A stretch of DNA of 64,000 nucleotides from Echiichthys vipera. Taxonomy: Eukaryota > Chordata > Actinopteri > Perciformes > Trachinidae. Position 1 is the stretch's first letter. Every line of letters begins with the position of its first letter. The stretch lies in contig OY829659.1 of NCBI GenBank assembly GCA_963691815.1, forward strand, positions 3,641,012 through 3,705,011, given 5' to 3'. The notes under the pieces were generated by a model. That model searched no databases. It was not told where the DNA came from and saw nothing but the letters and a program-made list of their open reading frames with translations. Positions 21,792 through 34,488 of the stretch are shown here, piece after piece. The translations under genes were made by a program, and so were the position numbers.

Positions 21792-22484
21792 ACATATGTG
21801 AACACACATGTATCTCACCTACGAGTTTAAGCCATAACACTTTTGAAATAAGGATAAAATCTCTTAAAAGTACCGTAGAAGTCACCAGGATGATGCTTTT
21901 TCAGGTTATTCTGCAGCAGCAAACTATCGTAGTAGTAAGTTGTCCGTAAGTAGTTCTTTCTCTCAGATGTGGAGAGGTACTGATGAGGAATTAGGAGTCA
22001 TAGCTGTCGTACGAACCAAGCTGAGCGTTTGATTTCACCTCCTCTTTCCTGTAAATTGAACTTTAATTTCCCGGCGAGATGAAAGATTCTGTAGATTAGA
22101 CCCAAATCTGTTGCTGCTTTACTCTCTGGACAGCTGGCTAGTGTTTGCAGATATTCATTAAATAATCTCCGCTCAGAGGACGGACAATGAATTCTGTCCA
22201 AGTCTGGCTTTTCACTTTCCAGAAGCAGCTATTGTTCAGTAATCCTCGGGATTAAAACCCCCAACTCCCACCAGGTTTGGTGAATTCTTAGAAAACTGTC
22301 GCTCTGCCATGTAACCACAGGACACAAGATCTGTTATATTTATAGTTTATCTTTAAGCCTCAGTTGTTTTTCCTTTTGTGTCTTCAATTATACATACCTG
22401 TCAAATTTAACATGGGGACGCTGAATTCATGCATTAATCCTCAAGCGTGCGTCCAAAAAAAGACCATCAAATGACCGTCTAGAA
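21792..22484. other. Intronic sequence without recognised features
   Basis: No recognised exon or repeat boundary up to the hAT-type element. Confidence 0.4.
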
Positions 22485-23298
22485 CAGGGTATGGGCAATT
22501 GCAGTCCTGGAGAGCCACTGTCCTGCATGTTTTAGGTTCCTCCCTACCCTAACACGCCTGAGTCTAACAAGAATCAAACTGTGACGAGCATCAGCTGCTT
22601 GATAACGAGCAGAGCATCAGACTCAGGTGCGCACTCCCACTGTGCGTCCGCACCGTGCCCCGTGCTTTAGGGTACTTGTCCCCCCTCCCTCTCCCCCCGC
22701 GCCCCAGCCCCGTTTGTACTCACACTACCTGGGCCTCGGAGAATGCTTCTTGCTGCCTATACGTCATCACGCCGTAACACGTCACACGCATTGATGATGT
22801 CATCGCGATGCGTCGCTTTGTTCACAAATCTTTCCGTAGACCTCTGAGTTTTTGTGCGTCTTGTCGACTGTTTTTGAATCTTTTCATCGACCAAATCTGC
22901 AGTAAACACTCCACCTCCGCATCACACCAACGTGAACCTTTCGCCGCCATTGTTGTTGTTGTTAAATGTCCGCGCATGGTCCCTCCTTCTTTTTTATACG
23001 TCCCAACAGGCGCACAGGAAATGACCTCAGAACCGTTGTAGGCGTTGTGCTTGTGCAAACGCACTCTTCAAAAGCCCACCTCTCCCAAACGGGCCGTGGA
23101 CCGCAAGCATGCCGCAGTTATGCGCGGAGCGGTTGCACTCACACTGGTCAAACGCACTAGACTTGACCCGAAAAACCTGTTTTGGCGCGGTGCGGAAGGA
23201 CAGTGTGAGTGCGCCCTTAGACTCAGGTGTGTTAGAGCAGAGAGAAACCTAAAACATGGAGGACAGTGGCTCTCCAGGACCAGAATTGCCCAGCCCTG
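22485..23298 (+). mobile_element. hAT-type MITE, interrupted by Harbinger-type copy E
   Basis: The left end is CAGGGTATGGGCAATTGCAG and the right end the inverse of CAGGGCTGGGCAATTCTGG, a CAGGG..TGGGCAATT terminal repeat typical of hAT elements. Flanking octamers GTCTAGAA (22477-22484) and GTCGGGAA (23299-23306) agree at 6 of 8 positions, consistent with an aged 8-bp duplication. No transposase coding sequence. Confidence 0.8.
22627..23216 (-). mobile_element. Harbinger-type MITE, copy E, nested in a hAT-type MITE
   Basis: Minus-strand copy with left end GTGCGCACTCCCACTG (first bases altered) and right end GACAGTGTGAGTGCGCCC. Unlike other copies it is flanked by a longer direct repeat containing AGACTCAGGTG. 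The inverse relic and CCGCCATTGTTG are intact. Confidence 0.85.
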
Positions 23299-23931
23299 GT
23301 CGGGAATATTGCACAAATGAACAATAGCTGCTCGTTCTCTGTGTTCACATTTAAGAGCTGGTGAACAATTTTGAATCAGACACAGAGACTCATTCAAATC
23401 CTCTGAAAGACTGAGAGTTTCAGTAAGAGGGCCATTGTTGAGATCTACTCTGTTCATTTTTCAGAAAATCTGCATAATAATTTCCCCGTCCTTTGTGAAA
23501 CAGGCTCCGTGAGCCGGAGGTCCTTTACAGTAACGTCTCTGTAATTCAGTGTTTCTGTGAACCATCGATCGTTCACCCTACAGAGCTCTGATTTCTGTTT
23601 CCTTCATGGTGTTGAGACTTTCGTTTACAGTTGGATTCATTCATTCATACACATGTACAGGGGCGGAGCTGCAGGATCAGGAGGCAGCTGCAGCTTCGGT
23701 TTGGTTGGGAGTGAAGTCGTGTTGGGAACGAAGACCTCCACCTGTAGACCCCCAGCCCTGTTAGCTGCATGGCTCTGTGGGTAGTCATGTCGGCCGTTGC
23801 ACCACTCGAGTCCAGACTGAAACATCACCAATCTAAACGCTGTTGGACGGCTGACCTAGATATATTTATATACATGTAGATGCTTTCAATATGTTGGAAA
23901 TGATATATGTCACTTTATGTTATTCCATTCC
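23299..23931. other. Intronic sequence without recognised features
   Basis: No recognised exon or mobile element before the satellite array. Confidence 0.4.
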
Positions 23932-25484
23932 CCATAGACCCCCAAGTTAAAATGAGTTAATCCCATAGACCTCCATGTTAAAACGAATCAATCCCCATAG
24001 ACCTCCATGTTAAAATGAGTCCATCCCCATAGACCTCCATGTTAAAATGAGTCCATCCCCAAAGACCTCCATGTTAAAATGAGTCAATCCCCATAGACCC
24101 CCATGTTAAAATGAGTCAATCCCATAAACCCCCATGTTCAAATGAGTCAATCCCTTAGACCCCCATGTTAAAATGAGTCAATCCCCATAGACCCCCATGT
24201 TAAAATGAGTCAATCCCATAGACCCCCATGTTAAAATGAGTCAATCCCATAGACCCCCATGTTAAAATGAGTCAATCCCCATAGACCCCCATGTTAAAAT
24301 GAGTCAATCCCATAGACCCCCATGTTAATGAGTCAATCCCCATAGACCCTGTGTTAAAATGAGTCAATCCCATTGACCCCCATGTTAAAATGAATCAATC
24401 CCATAGACCCCGTGTTAAAATGAGTCAATCCCATAGACCCCCATGTTAATGAGTCAATCCCCATAGACCCCCATGTTAAAATGAGTCAATCCCCATAGAC
24501 CCCCATGTTAAAATGAGTCAATACCCATAGACCTCCATGTTAAAATGAGTCAATACCCATAGACCTCCATGTTAAAATGAGTCAATCCCATAGACCCCCG
24601 TGTTAAAATGAGTCAATCCCCATAGACCCCATGTTAAAATGAGTCAATACCCATAGACCTCCATGTTAAAATGAGTCAATCCCATAGACCCCCATGTTAA
24701 AATGAGTCAATCCCCATAGACCCCATGTTAAAATGAGTCAATCCCCATAGACCCCATGTTAAAATGAGTCAATCCCATAGACCCCCATGTTAATGAGTCA
24801 ATCCCCATAGACCCCGTGTTAAAATGAGTCAATCCCATTGACCCCCATGTTAAAATGAATCAATCCCATAGACCCTGTTTTAAAATGAGTCAATCCCATA
24901 GACCTCCATGTTAAAATGAGTCCATCCCCATAGACCTCCATGTTAAAATGAGTCAATACCCATAGACCTCCATGTTAAAATGAGTCAATCCCATAGACCC
25001 CCATGTTAAAATGAGTCAATCCCAATAGACCCCATGTTAAAATGAGTCAATCCCATAGACCCCCATGTTAATGAGTCAATCCCCATAGACCCCGTGTTAA
25101 AATGAGTCAATCCCATAGACCCCGTGTTAAAATGAATCAATCCCATAGACCCCGTGTTAAAATGAGTCAATCCCATAGACCCCCATGTTAAAATGAATCA
25201 ATCCCATAGACCCCCATGTTAAAATGAGTCAATCCCCATAGACCTTCATGTTAAAATGAATCAATCCCCATAGACCCCCATGTTAAAATGAGTCAATCCC
25301 CATAGACCCCCATGTTAAAATGACTCAATCCCATAGACCCCCATGTTAAAATGAGTCAATCCCATTGACCTCCATGTTAAAATGAACCAATCCCATAGAC
25401 CCCCATGTTAAAATGACTCAATCCCCATAGACCTCCATGTTAAAATGAGTCAATCCCCATAGACCTCCACGTTAAAATGACTAA
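23932..25484. repeat. 31-bp satellite array 1 with AP-1 heptamers
   Basis: About 50 tandem units of 27-32 bp. Each combines CCATAGACCCCCATG, GTTAAAA and TGAGTCAATCC. Length variation comes mostly from the C run (2-5 C) and loss of AAA. By hand count about 38 units keep a perfect TGAGTCA or TGACTCA. Variants include TGAATCA and TGAGTCC. Confidence 0.96.
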
Positions 25485-26504
25485 ATGTTAGCATGCTAAC
25501 ACGCTAACTAAGATGGTGGCATCCGCATATGCAACCACTTCTAGATCACAGTAATCCAATTACACTTGTTTGAAGTGATCTGACACCTCCAGAGCAGCTA
25601 TAACGTGTTGTTCTCGACCAATCCATGAAGTAGTTTGAAATGTAATAAACCTTATCTATTTATTTATTAACAATAGCTATGAGTCAGCGTGGCAAGTTAC
25701 GTCTGGTGTCAAATAGATGTTTAGTTATTCATACCCTTCAACAGATTAAAAATGAGCCATCGCGCCTTTCAAATGATGGATCGGTGACATATCTTTCCTC
25801 CCTATTTCACCATCATTGGACGCATCCATCAAACAACCGTTCTCTCTCCTGACAGGCTTAAAACTGTGATCTTTCATGGTCATCAAAACTCTCTCCGACC
25901 GTTACTTTCCCTCCGTTCCCATAAATGACCAGCGGAGCATCGCTAAATCACTGCCCAGGAGTCATAACTTGTGCCGCTTCTTCTGAACCTGTCTCGGCCG
26001 GTGCATTTATATGCAATTTACGTCAGGGAGCTCTTTCACATGAGAGAAGTGGACGTCAACAGTAGCATCCACTCACAGAGAGACCAAGAGGCTTTGGCGT
26101 TAAAGCCCAGGAAAAAAGATGAAAAAGAAAGATGAAAGGGATTAAAATGCTGCTAACTGAAAGGAAATATAGTTTTCGCAACTTTGGTTTAGTTTAAGCC
26201 GTAATTACTACTACAAATTATGATATTGTACCCTTCAAGTGTACTTTAAAAGGAGCGGTCCAACGCGGAACATAGTTGTTTGCTGCAAAACTAATAGTCT
26301 GAGTATCGAGTACAGGGCCTTTAGGATGTGGAAATATAGCAAGAGGAAGTCCAAAACAAGCGGTGTCACTGTGTTACCAAATTCAGCGGGTTCATTGTTA
26401 TCAGAACCAGTCGAAACGCATCAAAAATATATGAGTTGTAGTCGGAGTAGTTAGTAATAGTGTAAGAATTCTTGAGTTATGGCCAAAGATCAGAGTGACC
26501 TTGA
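25485..26504. other. 1-kb non-tandem spacer between the two satellite arrays
   Basis: Starts with GTTAGCATGCTAACACGC, an imperfect palindrome, and ends with CTTGAGTTATGGCCAAAG. It contains no satellite units. The short ORF at 26239-26454 has no recognised similarity. Confidence 0.6.
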
Positions 26505-27294
26505 CCATCCCCATAGACCCCCATGTTAAAATGGGTCAATCCCCATAGACCTCCATGTTAAAATGACTCAATCCCATAGACCCCCATGTTAAAATGAGTC
26601 AATCCTGATAGACCCCCATGTTAAAATGACTCAATCGCCATAGACCTCCATGTTAAAATGAGTCAATCCCCATAGACCCCCATGTTAAAATGACTCAATC
26701 CCATAGACCTCCATGTTAAAATGACTCAATCCCATAGACCCCCATGTTAAAATGAGTCAATCCTGATAGACCTCCATGTTAAAATGAGTCAATCCCATAG
26801 ACCCCCATGTTAAAGTGACTCAATCCCATAGACCCCCATGTTAAAATGAGTCAATCCTGATAGACCTCCATGTTAAAATTAGTCAATCCCAACGACCCCC
26901 ATGTTAAAATGACTCAATCCCCATAGACCTCCATGTTAAAATGAGTCAATCCCCATAGACCCCCATGTTTAAATTAGTCTATCCAATAGACCCCCTTGTT
27001 AAAATGACTCAATCCCATAGACCTCCATGTTAAAATGACTCAATCCCCATAGACCCCCATGTTAAAATGACTCAATCCCCATAGACCCCCATGTTAAAAT
27101 GAGTCAATCCCCATAGACCCCCATGTTTAAATTAGTCTATCCAATAGACCCCCTTGTTAAAATGACTCAATCCCATAGACCCCCATGTTAAAATGACTCA
27201 ATCCCATAGACCCCCATGTTAAAATGAGTCAATCCCCATAGACCCCCATGTTAAAATGAGTCAATCCCATAGACCCCCATGTTAAAATGAGTCC
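26505..27294. repeat. 31-bp satellite array 2 with AP-1 heptamers
   Basis: About 25 units of the array 1 repeat in the same orientation, enriched for TGACTCA over TGAGTCA. About 20 perfect AP-1 heptamers by hand count. A block including TTTAAATTAGTCTATCCAAT is duplicated at a 158-bp offset (about 26967 and 27125). It ends 240 bp from the tmem132e-like exon. Confidence 0.96.
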
Positions 27295-27534
27295 AGCTTC
27301 TTTAGGCCCCACTAGCCGTCGTGAACTCAGAAAGATTAATGTGCTCTAACTTTTAAATCCAACCTTTCTCGTCTCCTTAACTCAACCTTCATTTTGTGTG
27401 TGGGAACAACAAGGAGCAGCGTTCCCGCCCTCGCTGTTCTCACTCAGACGCATCATTTGTCATCACAAGACACTTAATTATCCACTGCTGATGTAAGTGA
27501 CTCCTCAGCACTGAGGCGTAAAAGGGTGGTTTAC

Positions 27535-27814
27535 CTTTAGCACGGTGGATCCCAGCTCCAGACCCACGAGCACCGTCCTGTCCACCAACTCAGCTATCCT
27601 GGGGTCGGCCACCTTCAGGGAGTCCTGGACCAGGTCTGTGACATCCACCTGCCAGTCGGGCCCCAGCATGGTGATGACCTGGTCGGTACCTTCTGTGGAG
27701 GTGGTGTGGAACTGGGTCAGCACCTTGACCAGGGCCCGCTGGTACTGCAGGGTGCAGCCTCGACTCACCCGGCGCTCGTCGTCTTCGTCATCGGCGTCAC
27801 TGTCTCTGGTGCTT
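27535..27814 (-). CDS. tmem132e: tmem132e-like internal exon (93 residues plus a split codon)
   Basis: Exon of 280 bp. The acceptor is a strong pyrimidine tract ending GTAG just above 27814; the donor GTAAAC starts at 27534. Its first base completes an Arg codon begun in the upstream exon (AG|A), giving PDRR-STRDSDADDEDDERR. It continues with SRGCTLQYQRALVKVLTQFH and TDQVITMLGPDWQVDVTDLV, and ends ELGSTVLK in phase 0. An acidic-basic linker followed by SRGCTLQYQ and the TMLGPDW...VTDLV motif is a conserved block of the TMEM132 extracellular region. The exon lies 241 bp from the end of the second 31-bp satellite array, which fills much of the 19.2-kb intron that follows it in transcription order. 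Confidence 0.93.
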
Positions 27815-27952
27815 CTACGACGGAGAGAAAAGGGGAAAAATGTATTTAAACTGAGAATCAAAACGCATCAAAGGTCCCACAATATGCAAATCTTTAGGTT
27901 CATACTTGTATTCTGAGTTTCTACTAGAACATGTTTACATTCTTTAGTGTTA

Positions 27953-28482
27953 GGGCGCACACACGCTGTCCATCAGTACCGTGCCTGAGGACGTGTCACG
28001 GCTAAAGTCTGGTTCGTTTGGCCAGTGTGAGTGCAACCGTACCGCGTCTAGGCGCCCGTTTGGACATGTACGAGCATGAGCGTGCGCACGTGTATGCGGT
28101 TCTGAGGTAATTTCCTGTGCGCCTGTTGGGACGTAGAAAAAAGAAGGAGGGACCATGCGCGGACATTTCAAACAATGGCGGTGAAAGGTTCACGTTGGTG
28201 TGATGCGGAGGTGGAGTGTTTACTGCAGATTTGGTCGATGAAAAGATTCAAAAACAGTCGACAAGACGCACAAAAACTCGGAGGTCTACGGAAAGATCTG
28301 GAGACAAAGCCACGCATCGCCATGACGTCATCAATGCGTGTGACGTGTTACGGCGTGATGACGTATAGGCAGCAAGAAGCATTCTCCGATTCCCAGGTAG
28401 TGTGAGTACAAACGGGCCTGGAGGGGGGGACAAGGACCCTAAAGCACGGGGCGCGGGACGGAGGAACAGTGGGAGGGCGCCC
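27953..28482 (+). mobile_element. Harbinger-type MITE, copy F
   Basis: Left end GGGCGCACACACGCTGTCC, right end GAGGGCGCCC, flanked by TTA on both sides. An internal deletion removes much of the GC-rich left half. The ATGGCGG region, relic and TGACGTCA (28323-28330) are retained. It begins 139 bp upstream of the tmem132e-like exon in gene orientation. Confidence 0.9.
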
Positions 28483-29968
28483 TTAAAAACACTACTTGTT
28501 AGCGTAGCGTTAGCGCCAGTCTGCTCTGATTGTTCAGCGTTTCCAAGTCTTTGAATCTGTGCTCTCTGCGTCTCGTCGCCCTGCTTATAAATCCTAATTT
28601 GATAAAACGTACATGTGCATTTAACATAATCCTGCACTGTTGTTTATGACGACTGTAGCCGTACACCTATAAGTATGTGTATGTATGTGCATATGCTGGT
28701 ATATGTGCAGGTGCTGCATGCGTTTGTGTGAGTATGTGTGATGATTTCTTGTTGTACATGCATTTTCCTTTTGCTTTTGTCTGCTCTGTGAAACACTTTG
28801 ACTGTTACAGCTCTTTTTAACTGTTCCATAGAAATAAAAGTGAACTTGAACTGCAATAGCATCAGATTTATTCAGCTTTAGTGTTTCACAATACACAATA
28901 TTGCACAGTATTTATAAAGCCCCTCCGCCTGCTTTATAATAAAAAAGGACGTGTAAACTATGCGTATTATTCACATTTCTGGATGTGTAAACATTCCTCT
29001 ACATGGTGTCAAGGATGCAGCAAAAGCCGAGCGGCGCTGAACCTCTTAAACCCTTCATGAACATCGTGGCTGACGATTAGGCAGCTGTGGCGTTTCCAGC
29101 AAAATGAAGCGATTAATGTATAATAATCCAAACTCACTGCCCCCAAATCTGGCCAAATGTGTCTGGAATTGGCCAAAAAAGACTGAGAACCCCTCATAAA
29201 AACACATTTCAATGTTATTAAAAGCTTTTAACCAATCACCAATCATTACCAGTCACTTCAAACAGAGCAGCTGCTGTGAAATTACACTGGGAACTACATT
29301 AGCAAAAGTGGCACGATGCTACGTCTCAATGTGTGCCTTCTGTTCTTAAGGGTCTCATCTCAGGATCTGACATCACAACGCTGATGAGGAGCTCGGCACC
29401 ACTCCGCACAGATCCATCACATTATCTACTCTCGTGTAACTGCAGTGAGGGGGAAACAGAAAAACCTCCGGGCCAGCAGGGAGCGAACGATACGGCAGCG
29501 AAAAGCAGAGTTTTGGACCGATGCCCTTCTTATCTCACAGGAGCCCTGGGCAGCAGGGTTAAACATGCCAGGTGCATCCCCGACTGAGCGCAATCTGCTC
29601 TACAGCAAGACGGACGAGTCTCCCAACTTCGCTTAGCAGGGCTGACAGCCTGCCAGCTTCTCCTTAAAGAGCACTCCTCTACTTAATCTTAGCTGTGACT
29701 TAACTATCGGGCTGACTCGGGATTCAGGAGAGGAAGCGGGGGCTGTCAGCCACTGACAGAGCGTATACCCCACCCATCGATTCAAGGAACGGGTCCGATT
29801 ATCAGGCCAAACACTTCTGCCTCCACACACTCATAAATACTTAGAACACACTCCATCAACAGTAGTATGCATTGTTGCGTGTACATCTCCACCAACTGGG
29901 TTTGATTATTAATTCATCTCCGCGTGCCTCATCGTCGCCCCAATCCTCCAGCACTCTGCACTTCATGA
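28483..29968. other. Intronic sequence; possible retroelement tail near 28770-28855
   Basis: GTGAAACACTTTGACTG followed by ATAGAAATAAAAGTGAACTTG resembles the 3' tail of fish retroelements, but no body was identified. Nothing else recognised. Confidence 0.35.
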
Positions 29969-30600
29969 TCTCATCTTCATCCGCTTATCCGGGGTCGGGT
30001 CGTGGGGGCAGCAGCTTTAGCAGGGGACCCCAAACTTCCCTTTCCCGGGCCACATTAACCAGCTCTAACTGGGGGATCCTGAGGCGTTCCCAGGCCAGTG
30101 TGGAGATCTAATCTCTCCACCTGGTCCTGGGTCTTCCCCGAGGCCTCCTCCCAGCTGGACGTGCCTGGAACTCCTCCCTAGGGAGGCGCCCAGGGTTCAT
30201 CCTTACTAGATGATCCTGAACCACCTCAACTGGCTCCTTTCAACGCAAAGGAGCAGCGGCTCTACTCCGAGTTCCTCACGGATGCTGAACTTCTCCCCCT
30301 CTCTCTAAGGGAGACTCCAGCCCCCCTCCTGAGGAAACACATTCAGACGCTTGGACCTGGACCTGGTTCTTTGGGTCCTGACCCAGCTTTCATGACCACA
30401 GGTGAGGGTAGGAACCAGGACTGAGCGGTAGATCCAGAGCTTTGTCTTCCTCAGCTCTCTGTTCGTCACAACGGTGCGGTAGAGCGACTGCAGCTCCGCC
30501 CCCGCTGCTCCGATTCTCCGGCCAAACTCAAGCTCCATCGTCCCCTCACTCGTGAACAAGATCCCGAGGTACTTGAACTCCTTCACTTGGGGTCAGGACT
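29969..30600 (-). mobile_element. LINE 3' fragment (GATGA-tailed family), copy 4
   Basis: Long minus-strand copy. The tail TCTCATCTTCATCCGC is at the left. The ORF2 C-terminus (KEFKYLGILFTSEGTMELEF, then RRIGAAGAELQSLYRTVV and LWIYRSVLVPTLTCGHESW) reads from the right. CATGAT flanks both ends (29964-29969 and 30601-30606), a possible short target duplication. An in-frame TGA in ES*PQVKEF is shared with copy 7. Confidence 0.87.
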
Positions 30601-31383
30601 CATGATGTATACGAATAAAAAAGGCTTTACATGGCTCAACGGAGGAACCTGCTCATTGTTGCTCGTTCAGTTAACTTTAACTTCACCTCATGAACCTCTT
30701 TCGCTGCGATGAAGCTCAGGTCACGGACTGCGGTCGGTCGGTCGGATGTGTTGTTTTGACACGAATAAAATATGCAAAGCTCTTCCGCAGCTATTGTGGG
30801 ATTTTTGTAACAATGTGTGAAAGCGTCTATGAATTCACAATGACCTCGGAAGGTAAAAGGCTACAAACATTACACTCGTCAGGGCGACGATGCATTAGTA
30901 CAAAGTGCACCTACACACTGAGTAAAACAATAACTATTCAAACGACATAATCAAGAGAGCGTGCAGCTGCAACAACATGCTTTTACGGCAGCAAGTGGGT
31001 TTTGCATATGTCTCAAACATGAAGTTGCATATCTGGCGTTAAAGGAGTTAAAGCAAGTTCAGACAGTGTGGTTGTGGGCATGATTACCGTTGAGATTGGT
31101 CCATTTGATGCAATTATATTCAAATTATATTCAAATTAAAACCTAAAAAAAGGGGTAATTTGATGCCTCACCTCTCGTTGCAATCTATTATTATTAATAT
31201 TTCTTATGATAGTCATAATCGTGATATATTGGTTTACATTAGGTTGTGTTTTCCCTTTCTTCTCCCTCTGACTTCCTCCTCATGTTTGTTTTTTATTCAT
31301 TACCTTATTTACTTATTTGTATTGAATCATCTATCTGTGCCATATTTTATGTGTTTATAATGCCGTACCATCTGCCTCTCATT
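30601..31383. other. Intronic sequence without recognised features
   Basis: AT-rich; no recognised exon or mobile element. Confidence 0.4.
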
Positions 31384-31967
<584 letters not shown>

Positions 31968-33499
31968 AGTGGCGGCTGGTTATTAAATACTAATTTAATG
32001 AGCAGCAAGCAGTGACACTTTTTTCCCTGTGAGTAGTTTTTGCATGTTTTCTTCGCCTGTTGGGAGTTTTTATATTATTTTTTTAATGTCAAAATAAATA
32101 AATAGGTGCTTATGCGTCTCATGTAGTTCGGCCATAACACCAGATAGCACCAGTGATGGTCCACCCAGTCAGACGAGAGCATCTGGACCATCCAGTCGAC
32201 CAAGACCTCAGCCCTACTGGCCTGGATGTCATGCGTACCCCTGACTGTGGCCCTCTGTGTGTTGGAGACGGACAGCGGAGCTTCAGTTCATGTAGTTGCT
32301 GTTTTAAGTGAGTATTCTCCACAGCAGACACTGCGACTGCACACACTTAGTTACTCACTCGGTTCAAGGTAGAAAGAGAAACCCACTGAGACTCTCTGTG
32401 TCTGCCAAAGAGAGTTTCCCAACTCTGGGCTCGGGTCAGTGAAAGTTTACCTTTCTGAGTCAGTACCTGGAAATAAGGTTGATATTTTTTCTCCTCCAGA
32501 AGAATATTGTCTGTTCTTATTAGAGTCTCTGATACGTCTGAACAAGCGGAAGCTTCAGTGCACACAGGCTGCCCGCCCGATTACACGTCCTTTCCTCTTT
32601 TAGAGCATGTTGCTGGATAATGCAGCCAGTGAGCAATTCTGCTGCACTGTGCAAAGGCCCACTGCAGGCCGGGAGACCTCGCCGCGCATGGAGGTTCGGG
32701 ATGTGTCACGTTGCAGAGTGTAGGATGAAAGGACTGCAAGGAAATAAAAGAGCCAAGGAGGCGAGGGACTGAGTTTGGCAGGCTAAAGGTTGTGTAAAGA
32801 AAGAATGAGCAACAGGATGATGGAGAGGAATTAACGAAAAGACGATAATTCAGTCGAACAATCGCAGAACGAAGCAGCTTTCGCAAGGTCTCGCGTAGAT
32901 AATCATCACAATTTGGTGTAACTGGCGTGTGTTTGAGATGACTAATGGGGTAAATCACATTGTATCAGAGTTCTTACTTTGAGGTATTATTTATAGTGCT
33001 TTGTGAGGCCTGTGCAAACATCATCTAATTCATTATCACAGCACTCCGTAATGACAGCAAACAAACAAGACAAGGTCAAGACAAATGGATCCTGCTCCCT
33101 CGTGTCAGCGCTGTTGATGCTCAGAATTAAGATGATTTCCTGTTTATCCTGTTGCCGTCTTTCTCTTCTCTGCCTGCCTCACATCTTGGTAAAGTGGAGT
33201 TTGCCAGTCTTGTTGGCAGTGCTGTTGTTTTGTCCATGGCAGATATCCAGGTTGCTGTTGTCTATGAAGTCTCAAGTCATGTTCTACACGGGGCTGGGCA
33301 AGCTTTTTTGATATGAGGCGACATTTTCTACAGTTTCTTGTAAATCAGTGTCTGACAGATCAGCGTCTACCAAGGCCGCTCCTGCAGCGTTATTTTTCCT
33401 CCCCACCTGCGCCTCATTCTGTGAAGAAGACAACAAGTACTGGCCAATCAGAGGCAGAGTAGGGCGGGTCTTCTTGAATGTAGAAGGGGAAAAAGTAGT
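31968..33499. other. Intronic sequence without recognised features
   Basis: No exon with TMEM132 similarity and no repeat boundary recognised. A minus-strand reading at 32110-32240 is open but unassigned. Confidence 0.4.
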
Positions 33500-33597
33500 G
33501 ATGTCCAAATAACCACGTCTATGTAAAAGTAGAGAAACCATCGCCTAACAGAGGAGGAGGTCTGAGACACCACTTATCTCCAATTTACAATGCTAAA
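33500..33597 (+). mobile_element. Penelope-like element coding fragment
   Basis: Plus-strand translation reads YVKVEKPSPNRGGGLRHHLS then PIYNA, the end of the C-terminal endonuclease-linked region of fish Penelope-like elements. The same segment occurs in the copies at 44.4 and 54.5 kb. Confidence 0.75.
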
Positions 33598-33651
33598 GAG
33601 TTTTTCATTTGAAACAGATACAGGAAGTGTTGAGTTTGTATTAACAGTGTA

Positions 33652-34039
33652 CGGCGGTTCTGAGGTCATTTCCTGTGCGTCTGTTGGGACATAGAAAAAG
33701 AAGGAGGGACCATGCACTGACATTTCAAACAATGGCGGCGAAAGGTTCACGTTGGTGTGATGCGGAGGTGGAGTGTTTACTGCAGATTTGGTCGATGAAA
33801 AGATTCAAAAACAGTCGACAAGACGCACAAAAACTCAGAGGTCTACGGAAAGATTTGGAAACAAAGCCACGCATCGCCATGACGTCATCAATGCGTGTGA
33901 CGTGTTACGGCGTGATGACGTATAGGCAGCAAGAAGCATTCGCCGAGGCCCAGGTAGTGTGAGTACCAGCGGGCCTGGAGGGGGGGGCAAGGACCCTAAA
34001 GCCCGGGGAACGGGACGGACGTACAGTGGGAGGGCGCCC
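33652..34039 (+). mobile_element. Harbinger-type MITE, copy G (left-truncated)
   Basis: Begins at ACGGCGGTTCTGAGGTC, in the middle of the element, and runs to GGGAGGGCGCCC followed by TAA. The relic is intact with ATGGCGGCG, and the TGACGTCA palindrome is present. It lacks the left terminal repeat. Confidence 0.88.
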
Positions 34040-34488
34040 TAACAGAGCAAACAAGAGAAGATCAAATGGCAGCTTTGTACTAAAATATGACGAGTTCTAC
34101 TTGTCAAAAAGAGGAAATTAGAACCAAAGGCCTGGCTCTAATAAAAGCCTGCGCCAAATAAAGGTTGTTTATCTTTTTTAGTCGAGGTAAATAAAGGCCC
34201 TGAGCACGGTGTGTGTGCTTTTCCATGAGGACTTTATAACTTTTCCACACATCTTTCACAGTGATTCATGGACAGCCTCAGCATTGACACGCGGACAAAT
34301 ATAATTACCCTGAAATGAGATGTGGGCTGTTTCCAAAACAAGACAAATGCAACTGGATCAATCAATCAAAAGGTGCAAAACATAAGCTAGAGATCGATCT
34401 ATTTCCTGTGAAGTAAAATGTAAAACAGAAGGTGTCAGTGCGAGCTAAGGACTGAAATTAAAGTTGTGTAAAATACTTTGATGTATAA
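34040..34488. other. Intronic sequence between two MITE copies
   Basis: No features recognised. Confidence 0.4.

Noticed and set aside
23932..27294. CRISPR array
   Set aside because: The ~31-bp units are directly adjacent with no unique spacers, in a vertebrate intron; it is a satellite.
32110..32346. Minus-strand open stretch (EVLVDWMVQMLSSDWVDHHW) as a possible exon
   Set aside because: It interrupts no TMEM132 junction, since the adjacent exons already join in phase, and I recognise no domain.
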